Shown piece after piece: positions 34,895 to 45,433 of a stretch of 64,000 nt of DNA (positions are counted from its first letter, which is position 1; every line of letters starts with the position of its first letter). Source of the stretch: Arthrobacter sp. B1805 (GTDB lineage Bacteria > Actinomycetota > Actinomycetes > Actinomycetales > Micrococcaceae); the NCBI RefSeq assembly GCF_002929745.1, contig NZ_PJIQ01000005.1, positions 124,001 to 188,000 of the forward strand, read 5' to 3'. A model generated the notes under the pieces. The model had not been told where the DNA came from. It saw only the letters and a program-made list of their open reading frames with translations, and searched no databases. The position numbers were made by a program, and so were the translations under genes.

Positions 34895-37504
34895 ATGGCC
34901 AGGCGCCAGAACTCCGCTCCGCCGGAGGATTTCACCGAGAAGATCATCGACATCGACGTCGAAGCCGAGATGGAAGAATCCTTCCTGGAGTACGCGTACT
35001 CCGTCATCTACTCGCGCGCTCTTCCTGACGCCCGCGACGGGCTGAAGCCCGTGCAGCGGCGCATCCTGTACATGATGACGGACATGGGGCTGCGCCCGGA
35101 CCGTGGCCATGTGAAGTCCGCACGAGTCGTCGGCGAGGTCATGGGCAAGTTGCACCCGCACGGGGACAGCGCCATCTACGACGCCATGGTGCGGATGGCG
35201 CAGGACTTCTCCCTGAGGCTTCCGCTGATCGACGGGCACGGCAACTTCGGCTCGCTCGACGACGGTCCTGCCGCTGCGAGGTACACCGAAGCGCGCCTCG
35301 CCGCCGCCGCCCTCACGATGACGGACCACCTCGACGAGGACGTCGTCGACTTCGTCCCGAACTACGACAACCAGCTCACCCAGCCGGAAGTGCTGCCGGC
35401 CGCGTTCCCGAACCTGCTCGTCAACGGGGCCAGCGGCATCGCCGTCGGCATGGCGACCAACATGCCACCGCACAATCTGGGGGAGGTCGTCGCGGCGGCA
35501 CGACACCTCATCGCCAACCCGGATGCCTCGCTCGAAGACCTGACGCGTTTCGTCCCGGGTCCCGATCTCCCGAGCGGCGGCAAGATCGTCGGTCTGGAGG
35601 GCATCCGGGACGCGTACGCCACCGGCCGCGGTTCCTTCAGGACCCGCGCCACCGTGACCGTCGAACAGCTGTCCGCGCGGCGCACCGGGCTCGTGGTCAC
35701 GGAGCTCCCCTACACGGTCGGGCCCGAGAAGGTCATCGAGCGCATCAAGGACGCCGTCACGTCCAAGAAGCTGCAGGGCATCTCCGACATCGTCGACCTC
35801 ACGGACCGCATGCACGGCCTGCGCCTCGTGATCGAGCTCAAGAACGGGTTCAACCCCAATGCGGTCCTCGCGCAACTGTACCGCTTCACGCCGATGGAGG
35901 ACTCCTTCGGCATCAACAACGTGGCCCTCGTCGACGGGCAGCCGCGCACCCTCGGGCTGGTCGAGCTGCTCCAGGTCTACATCACGCACCGGATCCTCGT
36001 CGTCCGCCGTCGCACGTCCTACCGGCTGCAGCGCAAGCGGGACCGCCTGCACCTCGTGGAAGGCTTGCTGGTCGCGATCGTCGACATCGACGAGGTCATC
36101 CAGATCATCCGGTCCTCCGACGAGTCCTCGGCGGCGCGCGAGCGGCTCATGGCCATCTACGACCTCTCGGAGATCCAGGCCAACTACATCCTGGAGCTCC
36201 GACTCCGTCAGCTGACGAAGTACTCGCGGATCGAGCTGGAGAAGGAACAGGAGCAGCTCCGCCTCGAGATCGCCGAGCTCGAGGCCATCCTCGGCTCCGA
36301 GGGACGGCTCCGCGCGCTCGTGTCCGACGAGCTCGCCGAGCTGTCGGAGCAGTTCGCGACGCCCCGCCGCACGGTGCTCCTCGAATCCGAGGCCGCGGCG
36401 CCGCTCAAGGGCTCCGTCCTCCCCGCTCCCGCCGGCAAGGGTGCAAAGGCCGTCCTGCCGCTGGAGATCGCCGACGATCCCTGCTGGGTCCTGTTGTCCG
36501 CCTCCGGCCAGCTCGCGCGCACCTCCGACCGCCAGCCGCTCGGTGACGGCCAGCGCATCAAGCACGACGCCTTCCGGTCCGTGTTGCCGTCGACGGCACG
36601 CGGAGAGGTCGGAGCCGTGACGTCCGCCGGTCGCATGATCCGGCTCCAGGTCATGGACATGCCGGCCCTTCCGCCTACCGCCGGTGTCCCGAACCTCGCC
36701 GGCGGCGTGCCGTCGTCCGAATTCATCACCCTGCAACGGGGTGAGAGCCTCGTGGGGCTGGCGCCGCTCAACGGCGTCATGGCGCTCGGAACAGCACAGG
36801 GAGTGGTGAAGCGGGTGCAGCCGGACTATCCGCTGAACCGGGACGACTGGGAGGTCATCTCGCTCAAACCGAAGGACAAGGTGGTCGGCATCGCCGCGGC
36901 GTCGGATGCCGATGACCTCGTATTCATCACACGTCTCGCCCAACTGCTGCGCTTCCCGGCGTCGGCGGTCCGTCCCCAGGGCCGCACGGCCGGCGGCATG
37001 GCAGGCATCAAGCTGGCCCCCGGCGACAGCGTGCTGCACTTCGGCGCCGTCGCGAACGGGGACGACCAGGGCGTGGTGGTGACGATCGCCGCGGCAGGGA
37101 ACGCACTGCCGGGTACGGCCGCCGGTTCGGCGAAGATCACCGAGTTCGCCGAATACCCAGCCAAGGGGCGTGCCACGGCCGGGGTGAGGGCCCATCGCTT
37201 CCTGCGCGGGGAGGAGTCGCTGTCGCTGGCGTGGGCGGGCCACGGTCCGGCGCGCGCCGCGTCGGCCAACGGGGTTGCACGGGCCCTTCCCACGGAGCAC
37301 GGGCGGCGCGACGGCTCGGGGGTCCCCCTGACGCAGCAGATCGACGCCGTCGGGCCGAGCCTGCTCGGGCTCATCGAAGCGTCCCGCCCGGCGGCACCGG
37401 CTGCGGGCGGATCCTCCGGGGGTGTTCGGATCGTGGACGGGTCGGCCCCCGAGGTCCCCGTGACGGAGCAGGATCCCGACGACGGGCAGGGCACGCTGCT
37501 CTAG
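34895..37504 (+). CDS. parC: DNA topoisomerase IV subunit A
   Basis: 869 residues of the GyrA/ParC family. Winged-helix and tower: [27 protein letters not shown], the DNA-gate segment [19 protein letters not shown] with Ser and Asp at the usual quinolone positions (wild-type-like), and the catalytic Tyr130 in AARYTEARL. The C-terminal beta-pinwheel has only a degenerate box ([12 protein letters not shown]) instead of the GyrA box QRRGGKG, which favours topoisomerase IV over gyrase. Start ATG lies 122 bases from the divergent acetyltransferase gene. Its partner parE is 9.4 kb away on the other strand. Confidence 0.93.
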   Translation: MARRQNSAPPEDFTEKIIDIDVEAEMEESFLEYAYSVIYSRALPDARDGLKPVQRRILYMMTDMGLRPDRGHVKSARVVGEVMGKLHPHGDSAIYDAMVRMAQDFSLRLPLIDGHGNFGSLDDGPAAARYTEARLAAAALTMTDHLDEDVVDFVPNYDNQLTQPEVLPAAFPNLLVNGASGIAVGMATNMPPHNLGEVVAAARHLIANPDASLEDLTRFVPGPDLPSGGKIVGLEGIRDAYATGRGSFRTRATVTVEQLSARRTGLVVTELPYTVGPEKVIERIKDAVTSKKLQGISDIVDLTDRMHGLRLVIELKNGFNPNAVLAQLYRFTPMEDSFGINNVALVDGQPRTLGLVELLQVYITHRILVVRRRTSYRLQRKRDRLHLVEGLLVAIVDIDEVIQIIRSSDESSAARERLMAIYDLSEIQANYILELRLRQLTKYSRIELEKEQEQLRLEIAELEAILGSEGRLRALVSDELAELSEQFATPRRTVLLESEAAAPLKGSVLPAPAGKGAKAVLPLEIADDPCWVLLSASGQLARTSDRQPLGDGQRIKHDAFRSVLPSTARGEVGAVTSAGRMIRLQVMDMPALPPTAGVPNLAGGVPSSEFITLQRGESLVGLAPLNGVMALGTAQGVVKRVQPDYPLNRDDWEVISLKPKDKVVGIAAASDADDLVFITRLAQLLRFPASAVRPQGRTAGGMAGIKLAPGDSVLHFGAVANGDDQGVVVTIAAAGNALPGTAAGSAKITEFAEYPAKGRATAGVRAHRFLRGEESLSLAWAGHGPARAASANGVARALPTEHGRRDGSGVPLTQQIDAVGPSLLGLIEASRPAAPAAGGSSGGVRIVDGSAPEVPVTEQDPDDGQGTLL

Positions 37505-37596
37505 ATCGACCCCGTTCTCTCTCGACGCCGCTTCCTATCGACGCCGCTCGGAGCCCTGATGCCGGCTCGGTCACCCGTTCCCGCAGGGGTGCGGGG

Positions 37597-37628
37597 CAGC
37601 TCGCCCCGCCATGCAGGGCGGCGAGCCG
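37597..37628. terminator. Possible bidirectional terminator parC/GNAT
   Basis: GCTCGCC and GGCGAGC frame an inner CCGCC/GGGCG pairing in the 158-base gap between two convergent genes. No T-tract. Confidence 0.4.
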
Positions 37629-37662
37629 GGAGGTGTGTGTCGGGAAGCGCGACGGACGTTTC

Positions 37663-38715
37663 CTACTCAGCGCCTACTCTCAGCGGCAGGTCGAACACGA
37701 TGGAGCGCTGCGTGGGCACGTAGCCCATCCGCTCGTAGAGCCCCAGCGCTCCCGAGGGGTTCTCGGTATCGACGCCGAGGCCCGCGTTCTCCATACCGGC
37801 TGCACGGTAGCGCTTCATCGCCTCGGCGAGGAGCGCGGGCGCGAGCCCCCGGCCCCGCCACGTCCTCCTGACACCCAGCAGGTCCGTGTACCCCTCGGAG
37901 TGGCCCAGCAGGTCCTTCGAGTCCGGGTCGTAGCTGGCGAGCTGGTATGCGACGACGTCGCCCGCCGCCGGGTCGAGGAGCGCGATACTCCAGTCGGCGC
38001 GGAACTCCGGGTGGCTGACCGTGAACTGCCATGACTCCTGGTCACGGGGCTCGCTTCCCCAGTGGTCCTGGAACGCGTCGTTGTGGGCCAGGCGGACCAG
38101 TTCCACGATATTGCGGTCCGCACCGTCGGCGAAGCTCACCAGCTCCAGCTCCGGTGGGAAGGGCAGCTCGGGTATCGGCTGGTCGAGCGGCCGCGTCATC
38201 TCCGTGAAGTACCGGACGATACTGCTTCCGCTCGCCGTCAGCAGTGCGAGATGCGATGGATTGCGTTCCTCGACGTAGTTCCTGAAGACGCCTTCGGCCT
38301 GCCCGGTCTCCCGCAGGCGCATTCCGGCCCGCCACGCCTGCCACTCGAGGACCTTCCGGCCGATGCCGCGCCCGCGCCACACCGGGTCCACGCCCCCGGC
38401 CCCGTGCACGAGCGACGATCCGGGATTCATGGACAGGCGTCCGAAGGCGCGCAGCACGCCGTCGTCGTCGAACCCGCCGACGCTGTCCCTGCGAGGGTCG
38501 TTCTTCGATGCATGCAGTGCCTGCTCGAGATCAGCGCGCTGCTCGACCCAGTCCGGCTCGTCCTCCGCAGCGATGCGCCTGACCAGTTCCAGCCAGCGGT
38601 CGATGTCGGAGTGGGCCAGCGGCCGCCATCGGAGCACCCCCGGCAGGATCGGTGCGGCGGGCCCGGGGGTTCCCGTGGCGTGGACTTCCTGTCCTGGCAG
38701 ATCGGGCGTGGTCAT
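37663..38715 (-). CDS. Tandem-domain GNAT N-acetyltransferase
   Basis: 350 residues with two GNAT folds. The first (about 35-190) has the acetyl-CoA loop VWRGRGIGRKVLEWQ. The second (about 200-345) has TWRGRGLAPALLAEAMKRY and the end DTENPSGALGLYERMGYVP. Two-domain enzymes of this kind include mycothiol synthase (MshD) and several antibiotic or small-molecule acetyltransferases. The architecture recalls MshD, but the sequence does not clearly match it. ATG at 38715 chosen, since the frame upstream is non-homologous. Alone between parC and cydDC. Confidence 0.85.
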   Translation of the reverse strand: MTTPDLPGQEVHATGTPGPAAPILPGVLRWRPLAHSDIDRWLELVRRIAAEDEPDWVEQRADLEQALHASKNDPRRDSVGGFDDDGVLRAFGRLSMNPGSSLVHGAGGVDPVWRGRGIGRKVLEWQAWRAGMRLRETGQAEGVFRNYVEERNPSHLALLTASGSSIVRYFTEMTRPLDQPIPELPFPPELELVSFADGADRNIVELVRLAHNDAFQDHWGSEPRDQESWQFTVSHPEFRADWSIALLDPAAGDVVAYQLASYDPDSKDLLGHSEGYTDLLGVRRTWRGRGLAPALLAEAMKRYRAAGMENAGLGVDTENPSGALGLYERMGYVPTQRSIVFDLPLRVGAE

Positions 38716-38839
38716 GATTCCAGCGTATGGCAGGGCGGGCCGCTCTGCGCGGACCTCCTGCCCGAACGCGGGAATCGGGGCCCACCGGACCAGGGTGGCG
38801 GGGTGCAACCTGCGGGGTCGCGTGCCTTCCACCCGTGCC

Positions 38840-41800
38840 TCACACTGCAACCCGGGCTGGTGACGCAGTTGTCGCGCCGAGCACCACGACGTCGTCGCAG
38901 GTGGCTGCTTCGTCCGGATCATGGGTGACCAGCAGCACTGCAGTATCGGGGAGCCCCTGCCGCAGGTCCGCCAGCAGCGAGCGGGCGCCGTCAGTATCGA
39001 GGTGGGCGGTGGGCTCGTCGAGCAGGAGGACCCTGGTCCGGGTGAGCAGAGCGCGCGCCACAGCCAGCCGCTGGCGCTGGCCGCCGGACAACCGCGATCC
39101 GCCCGGGCCGACAGGAGCGTCGAGACCCTGCTCCAGACCGGCCACCATATCCGTCAGCCCGACCGCTCGGATCGTGGCCGCCAACTCTTCCTCGGTGGCG
39201 GGATCATCGGGCAGGCGAGCCAGCTGCAGGTTCGACCGCACGCTGGACGAGAAAAGATGGCTCTCCTGGGGACACCAGGCGATGCGCGGACGGTTTCCGT
39301 CGCTCGGCGCTCCATCCAGGAGCAGCCGGCCCTCCTCGAGGGGCAGGAACCCCAGCAGCGCCCCGATCAGCGTCGACTTCCCACTTCCCGAAGGACCGGT
39401 GAGACCAGTCCAGCGACCGGGCACCAGTTCGAGATCGACGCCGGTCACTACCGGGTGCCCTGCCTCGTAGCCCACATGCGCGCCCTCGAGGGCGATCGTC
39501 CGTACCGGGACCTGTCGCCCCACGGCGCCGTCGGGCTCCTCCTGCCACTCATCCGATGAGCCGAGGCGCGGCAGGATCCGGCGGGTGACGGCTGACAGCG
39601 GACCCCAGTGCTGCACCGCTGACGTGCCGGCGACGAAGGGTTCGATCAGCGCGAGCTGCATGAGCACGAGTACCGCTGTCAGATCGGCGGGCAGACCCGT
39701 TGCAGTCACCAGGATGCCGAGGGCTGTGGTGCAGCAGGCCGCCACGATGACAGCGGTGGAGGCGCCGGCTGCGGCGGCGGATCGCCGGGCGGCGGTCGAC
39801 GCCTCCCCGTCGAGTTGCGTGGTCGACCGGAGCGCAGCGCGGTGTGCGTTGTTCACGCGCAGATCCGGTGCTGCGCGCAGCAGAGCGGTCACGCGCTCGA
39901 GCGCATCCGCCCGGACCCGTACCGCGGCGGCACCGGCGGACCGCTCGCGCACCACCGCGATTGTCGGCGCGACGACGAGTGCGACCGCGACCGGAAGTGC
40001 CTGCCAGCCGAGGGATGCCGGGTGCAGTACGGCCGTGGTGACGATCGCGGCAAGCGCCGTCAGCACCGACGTGACGAAGGGCAGCAGGGCCCGGGAGGAC
40101 AGGTCCCGCAACTCGTCGATGTCTCCGACCAGCCGTTCGATGCCGCCCGATCCGTGCGCGATGGTGCGCCACGACTGTCCCGCTCGGAGGAGGCCGGTCC
40201 ACAACCGCAACCGGGTGTCGTCGGCGCGGCAGAACACCGCCCGGTGCAGCCAGAGGCGTTCCTCGTAGCGCAGGAGGGAACGCCCGATCCCGAAGAACCG
40301 GACGCCGACGATGGCGGTGAGGAGGTAGAGGATCGGCGGTTGCTCGGCGGCGCGCACGATCAGCCAGCCGCTCAGTGCCGTCAGTGCAACGGCGAAGACC
40401 GACGCTCCGAACTCCAGGCCTGCTGCGGCAAGGAATCGCCTGTCCCAGGGACGCACGAGGGCCAGGACGCCACGCGCTGAATCGACCACCGTCCGCGAAG
40501 GAACAGCGACTGTCATCGCGTCTGGAGCATCCGGCCCGGCTGCGCCCGACGCGCCGGTCGAACGGGCGGCGCCCGGATCGAGTCCCGGATCGACACGGAC
40601 CCGATCGGCACCCGGATCGGCGCCTGACGCGTCGGCCGGACGGGCCGCACCCGGATCGGCACCGCCCGCGGTTGCGTCGGCCGTCGCGACGTCGGCCGTC
40701 GTGAGGCTCGCGGTTGCAAGGGTGGCCGTCGCAGGCGTACGCGGAGGGGAAGCAGGTGAACCGGTCCCGCTCGCTACGGGGCCCAAAGCCCGCCGGGCGG
40801 GAGCCGATCCGAGCCACACCTCGCGGGACGCGATGCCGGCAGTGTCGTCGTCGTGAGCGATCAGGAGGACTGTCAGACCGGGTCGACGTGCCTCGATCGC
40901 CTTACGGATGGCGCGCGAAGCATCCGCGTCGACGTGTGCGGTCGGCTCGTCGAGCAACAGCAACCGGACCGAGGTGTCCTGGGCCCTCAGTAGCGCGCGG
41001 GCGACGGCGACCCGCCGCAGCTCGCCCGGGCTCAGCTCCGCACCCCTGCGCTCCGCGAGTCCCGCTGCGCCCGTGGACGCAAGCTGGTCCTCGATGGCGG
41101 GGGCATCCTCGGCCAGACCCGCGTACAGGGCGAGCTCGGCACGCACCGTGCCGAGCAGGAGCTCCGGGTGCTGCGGCACCCAGGCGACGCTGCCGTCATC
41201 GCGCCCTTCGATGCGCCCCTCCAGACGGAGCCCGGCGGGGACGGCCGCTCCCCCTGCCATGGCTCGCATGAGGGTGGATTTGCCGGAACCGCTCGCACCG
41301 CGAAGAGCCGTCACGGTTCCTGGCTTCAGGACGAACGAGATGTCGTCGACCACCGGTTCGAGGACGCCGTCGTACCGTGCGGTGAGTCCCTGGACCCTGA
41401 TGCTGCCCGGGACGAGACCCTCGCCCGAGCCGTCATGGGACGAACCGCCGGCGGGGGTGGTGTCCGGTACTGCGGGAGCGTCGATGACTGCGCGGACACT
41501 GGCACCCGCCTCCTCGCCGTCCTCGCTGGCGTGGTGCGCCGCACCGACGTCGCGCAGGGGGCCGTAACATTCCGGCGCGAGGATCAGCGCGATCAGTGCT
41601 GTCTCCAGGTCGAGGTCCCCGTGGATGAGGCGAACCCCGGCGAACACCGCGACGACGGCGACCGAGATGGTGCTGATGAGTTCGAGCGCGAGCGAGGACA
41701 GGAAGACAGTGCGCAGCGTCGTCATGGTGCGCGAGGTGTAGGCGCCGGCGATGTCGCGCAGGGCACGGGTCTGTTCCGCCGCACGGCCCAGCCCGACGAG

Positions 41801-42523
41801 GACGGGCAGTCCCCTCGCCAGTTCGAGCAGGTGGTCGGAGAGGCGTGCCAGCGCGGCCGCCGCCTGCTGCGTGCGTTCCTGCGTGTGGAGCCCGATCAGC
41901 ACCATGAAGACCGGCACGAGTGGCACGGTCAGGACGATGATGAGGGCGCTGATCCAGTCGGCTGCGAGGATCCGCGCACCGATCAGCAGCGGAACCACGG
42001 CGCAGGTGATCAGGGCGGGGAGGTACTGCGTGTAGTACTTGTCGATTCCGTCCAGCCCGCGGGTCAGCAGCACGGCGAGTGATCCCTGGCCACTGCCCGG
42101 GACCGCCGCACGGGTGGTGCCGCCGTCGTCGAGGACACGCAGCAGGGCGGCCTCCCGCATCCGCTCCTTCACGCCGAGAGCGAGGCGCGCTGCGGTCGCA
42201 TCCTGCCCCCAGGCGGCAACGGTGCGCAGTGCGGCGCCGAGAATTCCCTGCACCAGGACGGCCCGGACGTCCAGCGGCCCCGACGCGGCCGACGCGATGC
42301 CGAGCGCGAGGGCCTGCGCCATCAGCACCAGCCCGGCAGCTCGGGCTGCGGCGAGGCCGCCCAGAAGGTAGACCGCTGCCGCCGATCCCGCTGCTCCCGC
42401 CGGTCCGCCCGATGTCAGCACTGCCATCGGGGAGACCGGGCGGGCCCGCGGCCTGGTACTGCCTGCCGGGGTGATCGCTGGGTCCTGGTGCTGGGACATG
42501 GCCGTCCTGATCGCTTCGCTCAC
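38840..42523 (-). CDS. cydDC: CydDC fused ABC transporter for cytochrome bd assembly
   Basis: About 1227 residues: two ABC half-transporters in one chain. The CydD-like half has six helices and an ATPase (Walker A GASGSGKST near 412, signature LSPGELRRV, Walker B LLLLDEP). The CydC-like half has six helices and an ATPase (Walker A GPSGSGKST near 1046, LSGGQRQRLAVARAL, LLLDEP, switch His in LLVTHDPDE). Between them lies a ~90-residue Ala/Thr/Asp/Gly linker with DPGAARPADASG-like repeats. In E. coli the CydDC heterodimer affects the reduced-thiol/heme state needed for bd oxidase. The GTG start overlaps the cydB stop as GTGA. Fused CydDC is known in actinobacteria. Confidence 0.93.
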   Translation of the reverse strand: MSEAIRTAMSQHQDPAITPAGSTRPRARPVSPMAVLTSGGPAGAAGSAAAVYLLGGLAAARAAGLVLMAQALALGIASAASGPLDVRAVLVQGILGAALRTVAAWGQDATAARLALGVKERMREAALLRVLDDGGTTRAAVPGSGQGSLAVLLTRGLDGIDKYYTQYLPALITCAVVPLLIGARILAADWISALIIVLTVPLVPVFMVLIGLHTQERTQQAAAALARLSDHLLELARGLPVLVGLGRAAEQTRALRDIAGAYTSRTMTTLRTVFLSSLALELISTISVAVVAVFAGVRLIHGDLDLETALIALILAPECYGPLRDVGAAHHASEDGEEAGASVRAVIDAPAVPDTTPAGGSSHDGSGEGLVPGSIRVQGLTARYDGVLEPVVDDISFVLKPGTVTALRGASGSGKSTLMRAMAGGAAVPAGLRLEGRIEGRDDGSVAWVPQHPELLLGTVRAELALYAGLAEDAPAIEDQLASTGAAGLAERRGAELSPGELRRVAVARALLRAQDTSVRLLLLDEPTAHVDADASRAIRKAIEARRPGLTVLLIAHDDDTAGIASREVWLGSAPARRALGPVASGTGSPASPPRTPATATLATASLTTADVATADATAGGADPGAARPADASGADPGADRVRVDPGLDPGAARSTGASGAAGPDAPDAMTVAVPSRTVVDSARGVLALVRPWDRRFLAAAGLEFGASVFAVALTALSGWLIVRAAEQPPILYLLTAIVGVRFFGIGRSLLRYEERLWLHRAVFCRADDTRLRLWTGLLRAGQSWRTIAHGSGGIERLVGDIDELRDLSSRALLPFVTSVLTALAAIVTTAVLHPASLGWQALPVAVALVVAPTIAVVRERSAGAAAVRVRADALERVTALLRAAPDLRVNNAHRAALRSTTQLDGEASTAARRSAAAAGASTAVIVAACCTTALGILVTATGLPADLTAVLVLMQLALIEPFVAGTSAVQHWGPLSAVTRRILPRLGSSDEWQEEPDGAVGRQVPVRTIALEGAHVGYEAGHPVVTGVDLELVPGRWTGLTGPSGSGKSTLIGALLGFLPLEEGRLLLDGAPSDGNRPRIAWCPQESHLFSSSVRSNLQLARLPDDPATEEELAATIRAVGLTDMVAGLEQGLDAPVGPGGSRLSGGQRQRLAVARALLTRTRVLLLDEPTAHLDTDGARSLLADLRQGLPDTAVLLVTHDPDEAATCDDVVVLGATTASPARVAV

Positions 42524-43542
42524 AGCGCGGTGATGGCATGTGCTGCCGGAATACTCGCTTCCGAGACGCGCCGCCGGAAGACCCAGTATGTCCACGCCTG
42601 ATACGCCAGGACAAGCGGCAATCCGAAGCAGGCGACGACGCTCATGAGGCCGAGCGTGTACGGCGAGGAGGCTGCGTTCTGCGTCGTCAGGTCGAAGGCG
42701 TCGTCGAGCGTCGAGGGAAGGACGACCGGGAAGACCGCGCCGAAGATCGATCCGACCAGCGCAAGCATTCCGACGCCGAGCGCCGCGAAGGCACGCCCGT
42801 CCCGTCCCGCGGTGGAGGATCGGTGAGCGGCGACGAACGCCACCACGGCGAGGACGACGACGAGCCAGGTGACCACCGATCCCGTGTCGGCCTGGACCAG
42901 AAGCGCCCAGCCGACGAACGGGACCATCGCCAGCGGAAGCAAGCGTCGGAACAGGCGGTCCGCCTGACCGCGCACACCCCCTTCGGTCTTCAGTGCAAGG
43001 AATGCAGCGGCGTGCACGAGGCAGAACAGCACGACGGCGGCCGCCCCGAGGAACGCCGGAGCGGTGGCCCAGGCGAAAGCGCCACCTACGCGATTGCCGT
43101 CGGCGTCGAGCGGAAGTCCCGTCGTCGTCAGCGCGAGGGCGGCGCCGATGCCTGCTGCGGCCGTGAAGGATCCGATCGCGATAGCCCAGTCCCAACGATT
43201 GCGCCACGCGTCACTGTCCCGCTTGCCGCGCCACTCGAAGGCCACGGCGCGGAAGATCAGGCCGAGCAGCACGACGAGGAACGGAAGGTAGAGCGCGGAG
43301 AGGAGTGAGGCGTACCAGTGGGGGAACGCTGCGAACGTCGCACCGACCGCTGTCACGAGCCACACCTCGTTGCCGTCCCAGACGGGGCCGACGGTATTCA
43401 GGAGCACGCGCCGCTGCGTGTCGTTGCGAGCCATGAGCTTCATGAGCATCCCCACCCCGAGATCGAACCCCTCGAGGAAGAGGTATCCGGCCCACAGAAC
43501 GGCGATCAGTACGAACCAGAGGGTGGGCAGTGCCTCGGTCAT
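42520..43542 (-). CDS. cydB: Cytochrome bd ubiquinol/menaquinol oxidase subunit II
   Basis: 340 residues, about nine membrane helices. It begins MTEALPTLWFVLIAVLWAGYLFLEGFDLGVGML, the CydB hallmark, with WDGNEVWLVTAVGATFAAFP following. It partners CydA in the high-affinity oxidase that reduces oxygen without pumping protons and resists low oxygen, nitric oxide and sulfide. It is 93 bases downstream of cydA and overlaps cydDC by four bases, so the three are one unit. Confidence 0.97.
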   Translation of the reverse strand: MTEALPTLWFVLIAVLWAGYLFLEGFDLGVGMLMKLMARNDTQRRVLLNTVGPVWDGNEVWLVTAVGATFAAFPHWYASLLSALYLPFLVVLLGLIFRAVAFEWRGKRDSDAWRNRWDWAIAIGSFTAAAGIGAALALTTTGLPLDADGNRVGGAFAWATAPAFLGAAAVVLFCLVHAAAFLALKTEGGVRGQADRLFRRLLPLAMVPFVGWALLVQADTGSVVTWLVVVLAVVAFVAAHRSSTAGRDGRAFAALGVGMLALVGSIFGAVFPVVLPSTLDDAFDLTTQNAASSPYTLGLMSVVACFGLPLVLAYQAWTYWVFRRRVSEASIPAAHAITAL

Positions 43543-43635
43543 CGTGGAACCTTCCAGGCTTTCGGGGCGGTTATCGGTGCGGGAGTATTTCCAGGGGCGC
43601 CGTCGACCGTGCCGGCGGATCCGCCGGCAGCGGGG

Positions 43636-45210
43636 TCAGTACGCAAAGGCGAGGACATCGCCGTCGTCCTTCCTGTCGGGCTGCGGGCGGGACGCCTCGT
43701 CCTGATGTGCCAGCTCCGGCATGGCGGAGGCCGTACCGCCGCGGACGTAGGTGAAGAGGAGCTTTACCTCGACGACGAGGAGGACGGCGTACACGGATGT
43801 CAGCACGATGAGGGAGGCGACCAGCTCGGCGAGGGACACTCCGGGCGAGACGGCTGCCGCGGTGAACATGAAGACGCTGTCGATGCCGGAGGGATCCGGG
43901 TTGGGTGCCACGACGAACGGCTGCCGTCCCATCTCGGTGAAGATCCAGCCTGCCGAGTTGGCGCCGAACGGGGCGAGGATGCCGAACACCGCGAGCCGCA
44001 TGAGCCAGCGTGACTCCGGGACCGTTCCCCTGCGCAGGACCCACAGGGCGACTGCTGCCGCGCCCGCGGCGATCGCGCCGAAGCCGATCATGATGCGGAA
44101 CCCCCAGTAGGTCACTTCCATCACCGGCAGGTAGTCGATCTCGGTCCCGGCGCGCTCGCCGTACATGGGGTCGTCCGGAAGCGTCGTGCCGTACTTTTCC
44201 TGGTACTCCGGGAGGAGGGTGTTCACACCCTTCACCTCGGTGGTGAAGTCTCCGTTGGCGAGGAAGGACAGCACCCCGGGTACCTCGATGACCGCTGTGA
44301 TGTCGTCGCAGCTCTGCGCGCCCAGGTTGCCGACGGAGAGGATCGAGAAACCCGTCCCGTCGTGGCAGGCAGCCTCGGCGGCAGCCATCTTCATGGGCTG
44401 CTGGTCGAACATGAGCTTGCCCTGGAGATCGCCCGTGATGCCGGTTCCTGCGAAGGCGATCATGGCGACGACGGCGCCGGCGCGAGCGGACCGGAGCCAG
44501 ACCTTATGGTCCGTCGTGTCGCGGGACCCACTTCCGTTCCCCACGACGACGGCTCCGTCCGGACCGACGGTGTCGAGTCCGTCGTGGCGCCGCTTCCACA
44601 GGTGGTACCAACTGATGCCGAGGAGGAACGCTCCCGCGACGGCCAGGGCGCCGAAGACAGTGTGCGGAAACGCCACCAGTGCGGTGTTGTTGGTGAACAC
44701 CGCCCAGGCGTCCACCATCACGGGCCGTCCGTCGACCATCTCGACGCCCACGGGATGCTGCATCCAGGAGTTGGCCACCAGGATGAAATAGGCGGAGAAC
44801 ACGGAGGCCAGGACGGCTGCCCACAGGGACAGCAGGTGGATGACGCGTGGTAGCCGCCCCCACCCGAAAATCCAGAGGCCGAGGAAGGTGGATTCGACGA
44901 AGAAGGCGAGGAGTGCCTCCATCGCCAGGGGAGCTCCGAAGACATCGCCGACGAAGCGGCTGTACTCGCTCCATGCCATCCCGAACTGGAACTCCTGCAC
45001 GAGCCCGGTAGCCACGCCCATGATGAAGTTGATGAGGAAGAGCTTGCCCCAGAACTTGGTCATGCGGAGGTAGTGGTCCTTGCCGGTGCGGTGCCACATG
45101 GTCTGCATCACGGCGACCAGGAGCCCCAGCCCGATGGTCAGGGGAACCATCAGGAAGTGGTAGACAGTGGTGATTCCGAATTGCCACCTGGCAATTTCCA
45201 AGGCTTCCAT
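43636..45210 (-). CDS. cydA: Cytochrome bd oxidase subunit I
   Basis: 524 residues. Nine helices with heme b595 ligand His18 in TTVYHFLMVPLTIGLG, the quinol (Q-loop) region, and GRQPF in EMGRQPFVVAP in place of the usual GRQPW. The C-terminal ~30 residues are polar. ATG preceded by AGAGG at seven bases. First gene of cydA-cydB-cydDC. The leader and promoter are embedded in the inverted repeats shared with the divergent BlaI-type repressor gene. Confidence 0.97.
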   Translation of the reverse strand: MEALEIARWQFGITTVYHFLMVPLTIGLGLLVAVMQTMWHRTGKDHYLRMTKFWGKLFLINFIMGVATGLVQEFQFGMAWSEYSRFVGDVFGAPLAMEALLAFFVESTFLGLWIFGWGRLPRVIHLLSLWAAVLASVFSAYFILVANSWMQHPVGVEMVDGRPVMVDAWAVFTNNTALVAFPHTVFGALAVAGAFLLGISWYHLWKRRHDGLDTVGPDGAVVVGNGSGSRDTTDHKVWLRSARAGAVVAMIAFAGTGITGDLQGKLMFDQQPMKMAAAEAACHDGTGFSILSVGNLGAQSCDDITAVIEVPGVLSFLANGDFTTEVKGVNTLLPEYQEKYGTTLPDDPMYGERAGTEIDYLPVMEVTYWGFRIMIGFGAIAAGAAAVALWVLRRGTVPESRWLMRLAVFGILAPFGANSAGWIFTEMGRQPFVVAPNPDPSGIDSVFMFTAAAVSPGVSLAELVASLIVLTSVYAVLLVVEVKLLFTYVRGGTASAMPELAHQDEASRPQPDRKDDGDVLAFAY

Positions 45211-45250
45211 CGGGCCCTCTCAGCAGCGCCTGGCGTCGGCGTCGACAATA

Positions 45251-45269
45251 CTTCTACAGCTTGTAGAAG
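45251..45269. promoter_or_regulatory. Predicted BlaI-type operator 1
   Basis: CTTCTACA-GCT-TGTAGAAG: a perfect 8-bp dyad with core CTAC-N5-GTAG. It lies in the predicted cydA 5' leader, just past the likely transcription start, where a bound repressor would block elongation. Confidence 0.75.
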
Positions 45270-45271
45270 AA

Positions 45272-45293
45272 GTTCTACTACATATCGTAGAAC
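45272..45293. promoter_or_regulatory. Predicted BlaI-type operator 2
   Basis: GTTCTAC-N8-GTAGAAC, also readable in the shared register TACTAC-ATATC-GTAGAA. It covers the predicted cydA -10 (minus-strand TACGAT, 45289-45284). Its centre is about 24 bases from operator 1. Confidence 0.75.
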
Positions 45294-45305
45294 AAATTCC
45301 GCCTC

Positions 45306-45326
45306 ATTTCTACGCAGAGTAGAAAT
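45306..45326. promoter_or_regulatory. Predicted BlaI-type operator 3
   Basis: ATTTCTAC-GCAGA-GTAGAAAT: a perfect 8-bp dyad, core CTAC-N5-GTAG. Both arms supply a TAGAAA -35-like hexamer, minus strand 45312-45307 toward cydA (17 bases to TACGAT) and plus strand 45320-45325 toward the repressor gene (17 bases to TACGTT at 45343-45348). One site could thus silence both promoters. Confidence 0.75.
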
Positions 45327-45433
45327 GTTGGCGACGACGCTGTACGTTAGATGCATCACGCATTATCGCTCCCTGTGGGGAGCGGGTTCGGATCCTTCGC
45401 AGGCCCGGATCCAGTCTCGATTGAAGGAAGAAC

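Noticed and set aside
34331-37300. Open frame of 989 codons on the minus strand under parC
   Set aside because: Antisense shadow of topoisomerase IV subunit A. It reads through the real divergent promoter region and shows no domain of its own.
42524-43207. Longer cydDC protein starting inside cydB
   Set aside because: The added ~230 residues are an Arg-rich shadow of cydB. The GTGA overlap at 42520-42523 is the natural start.
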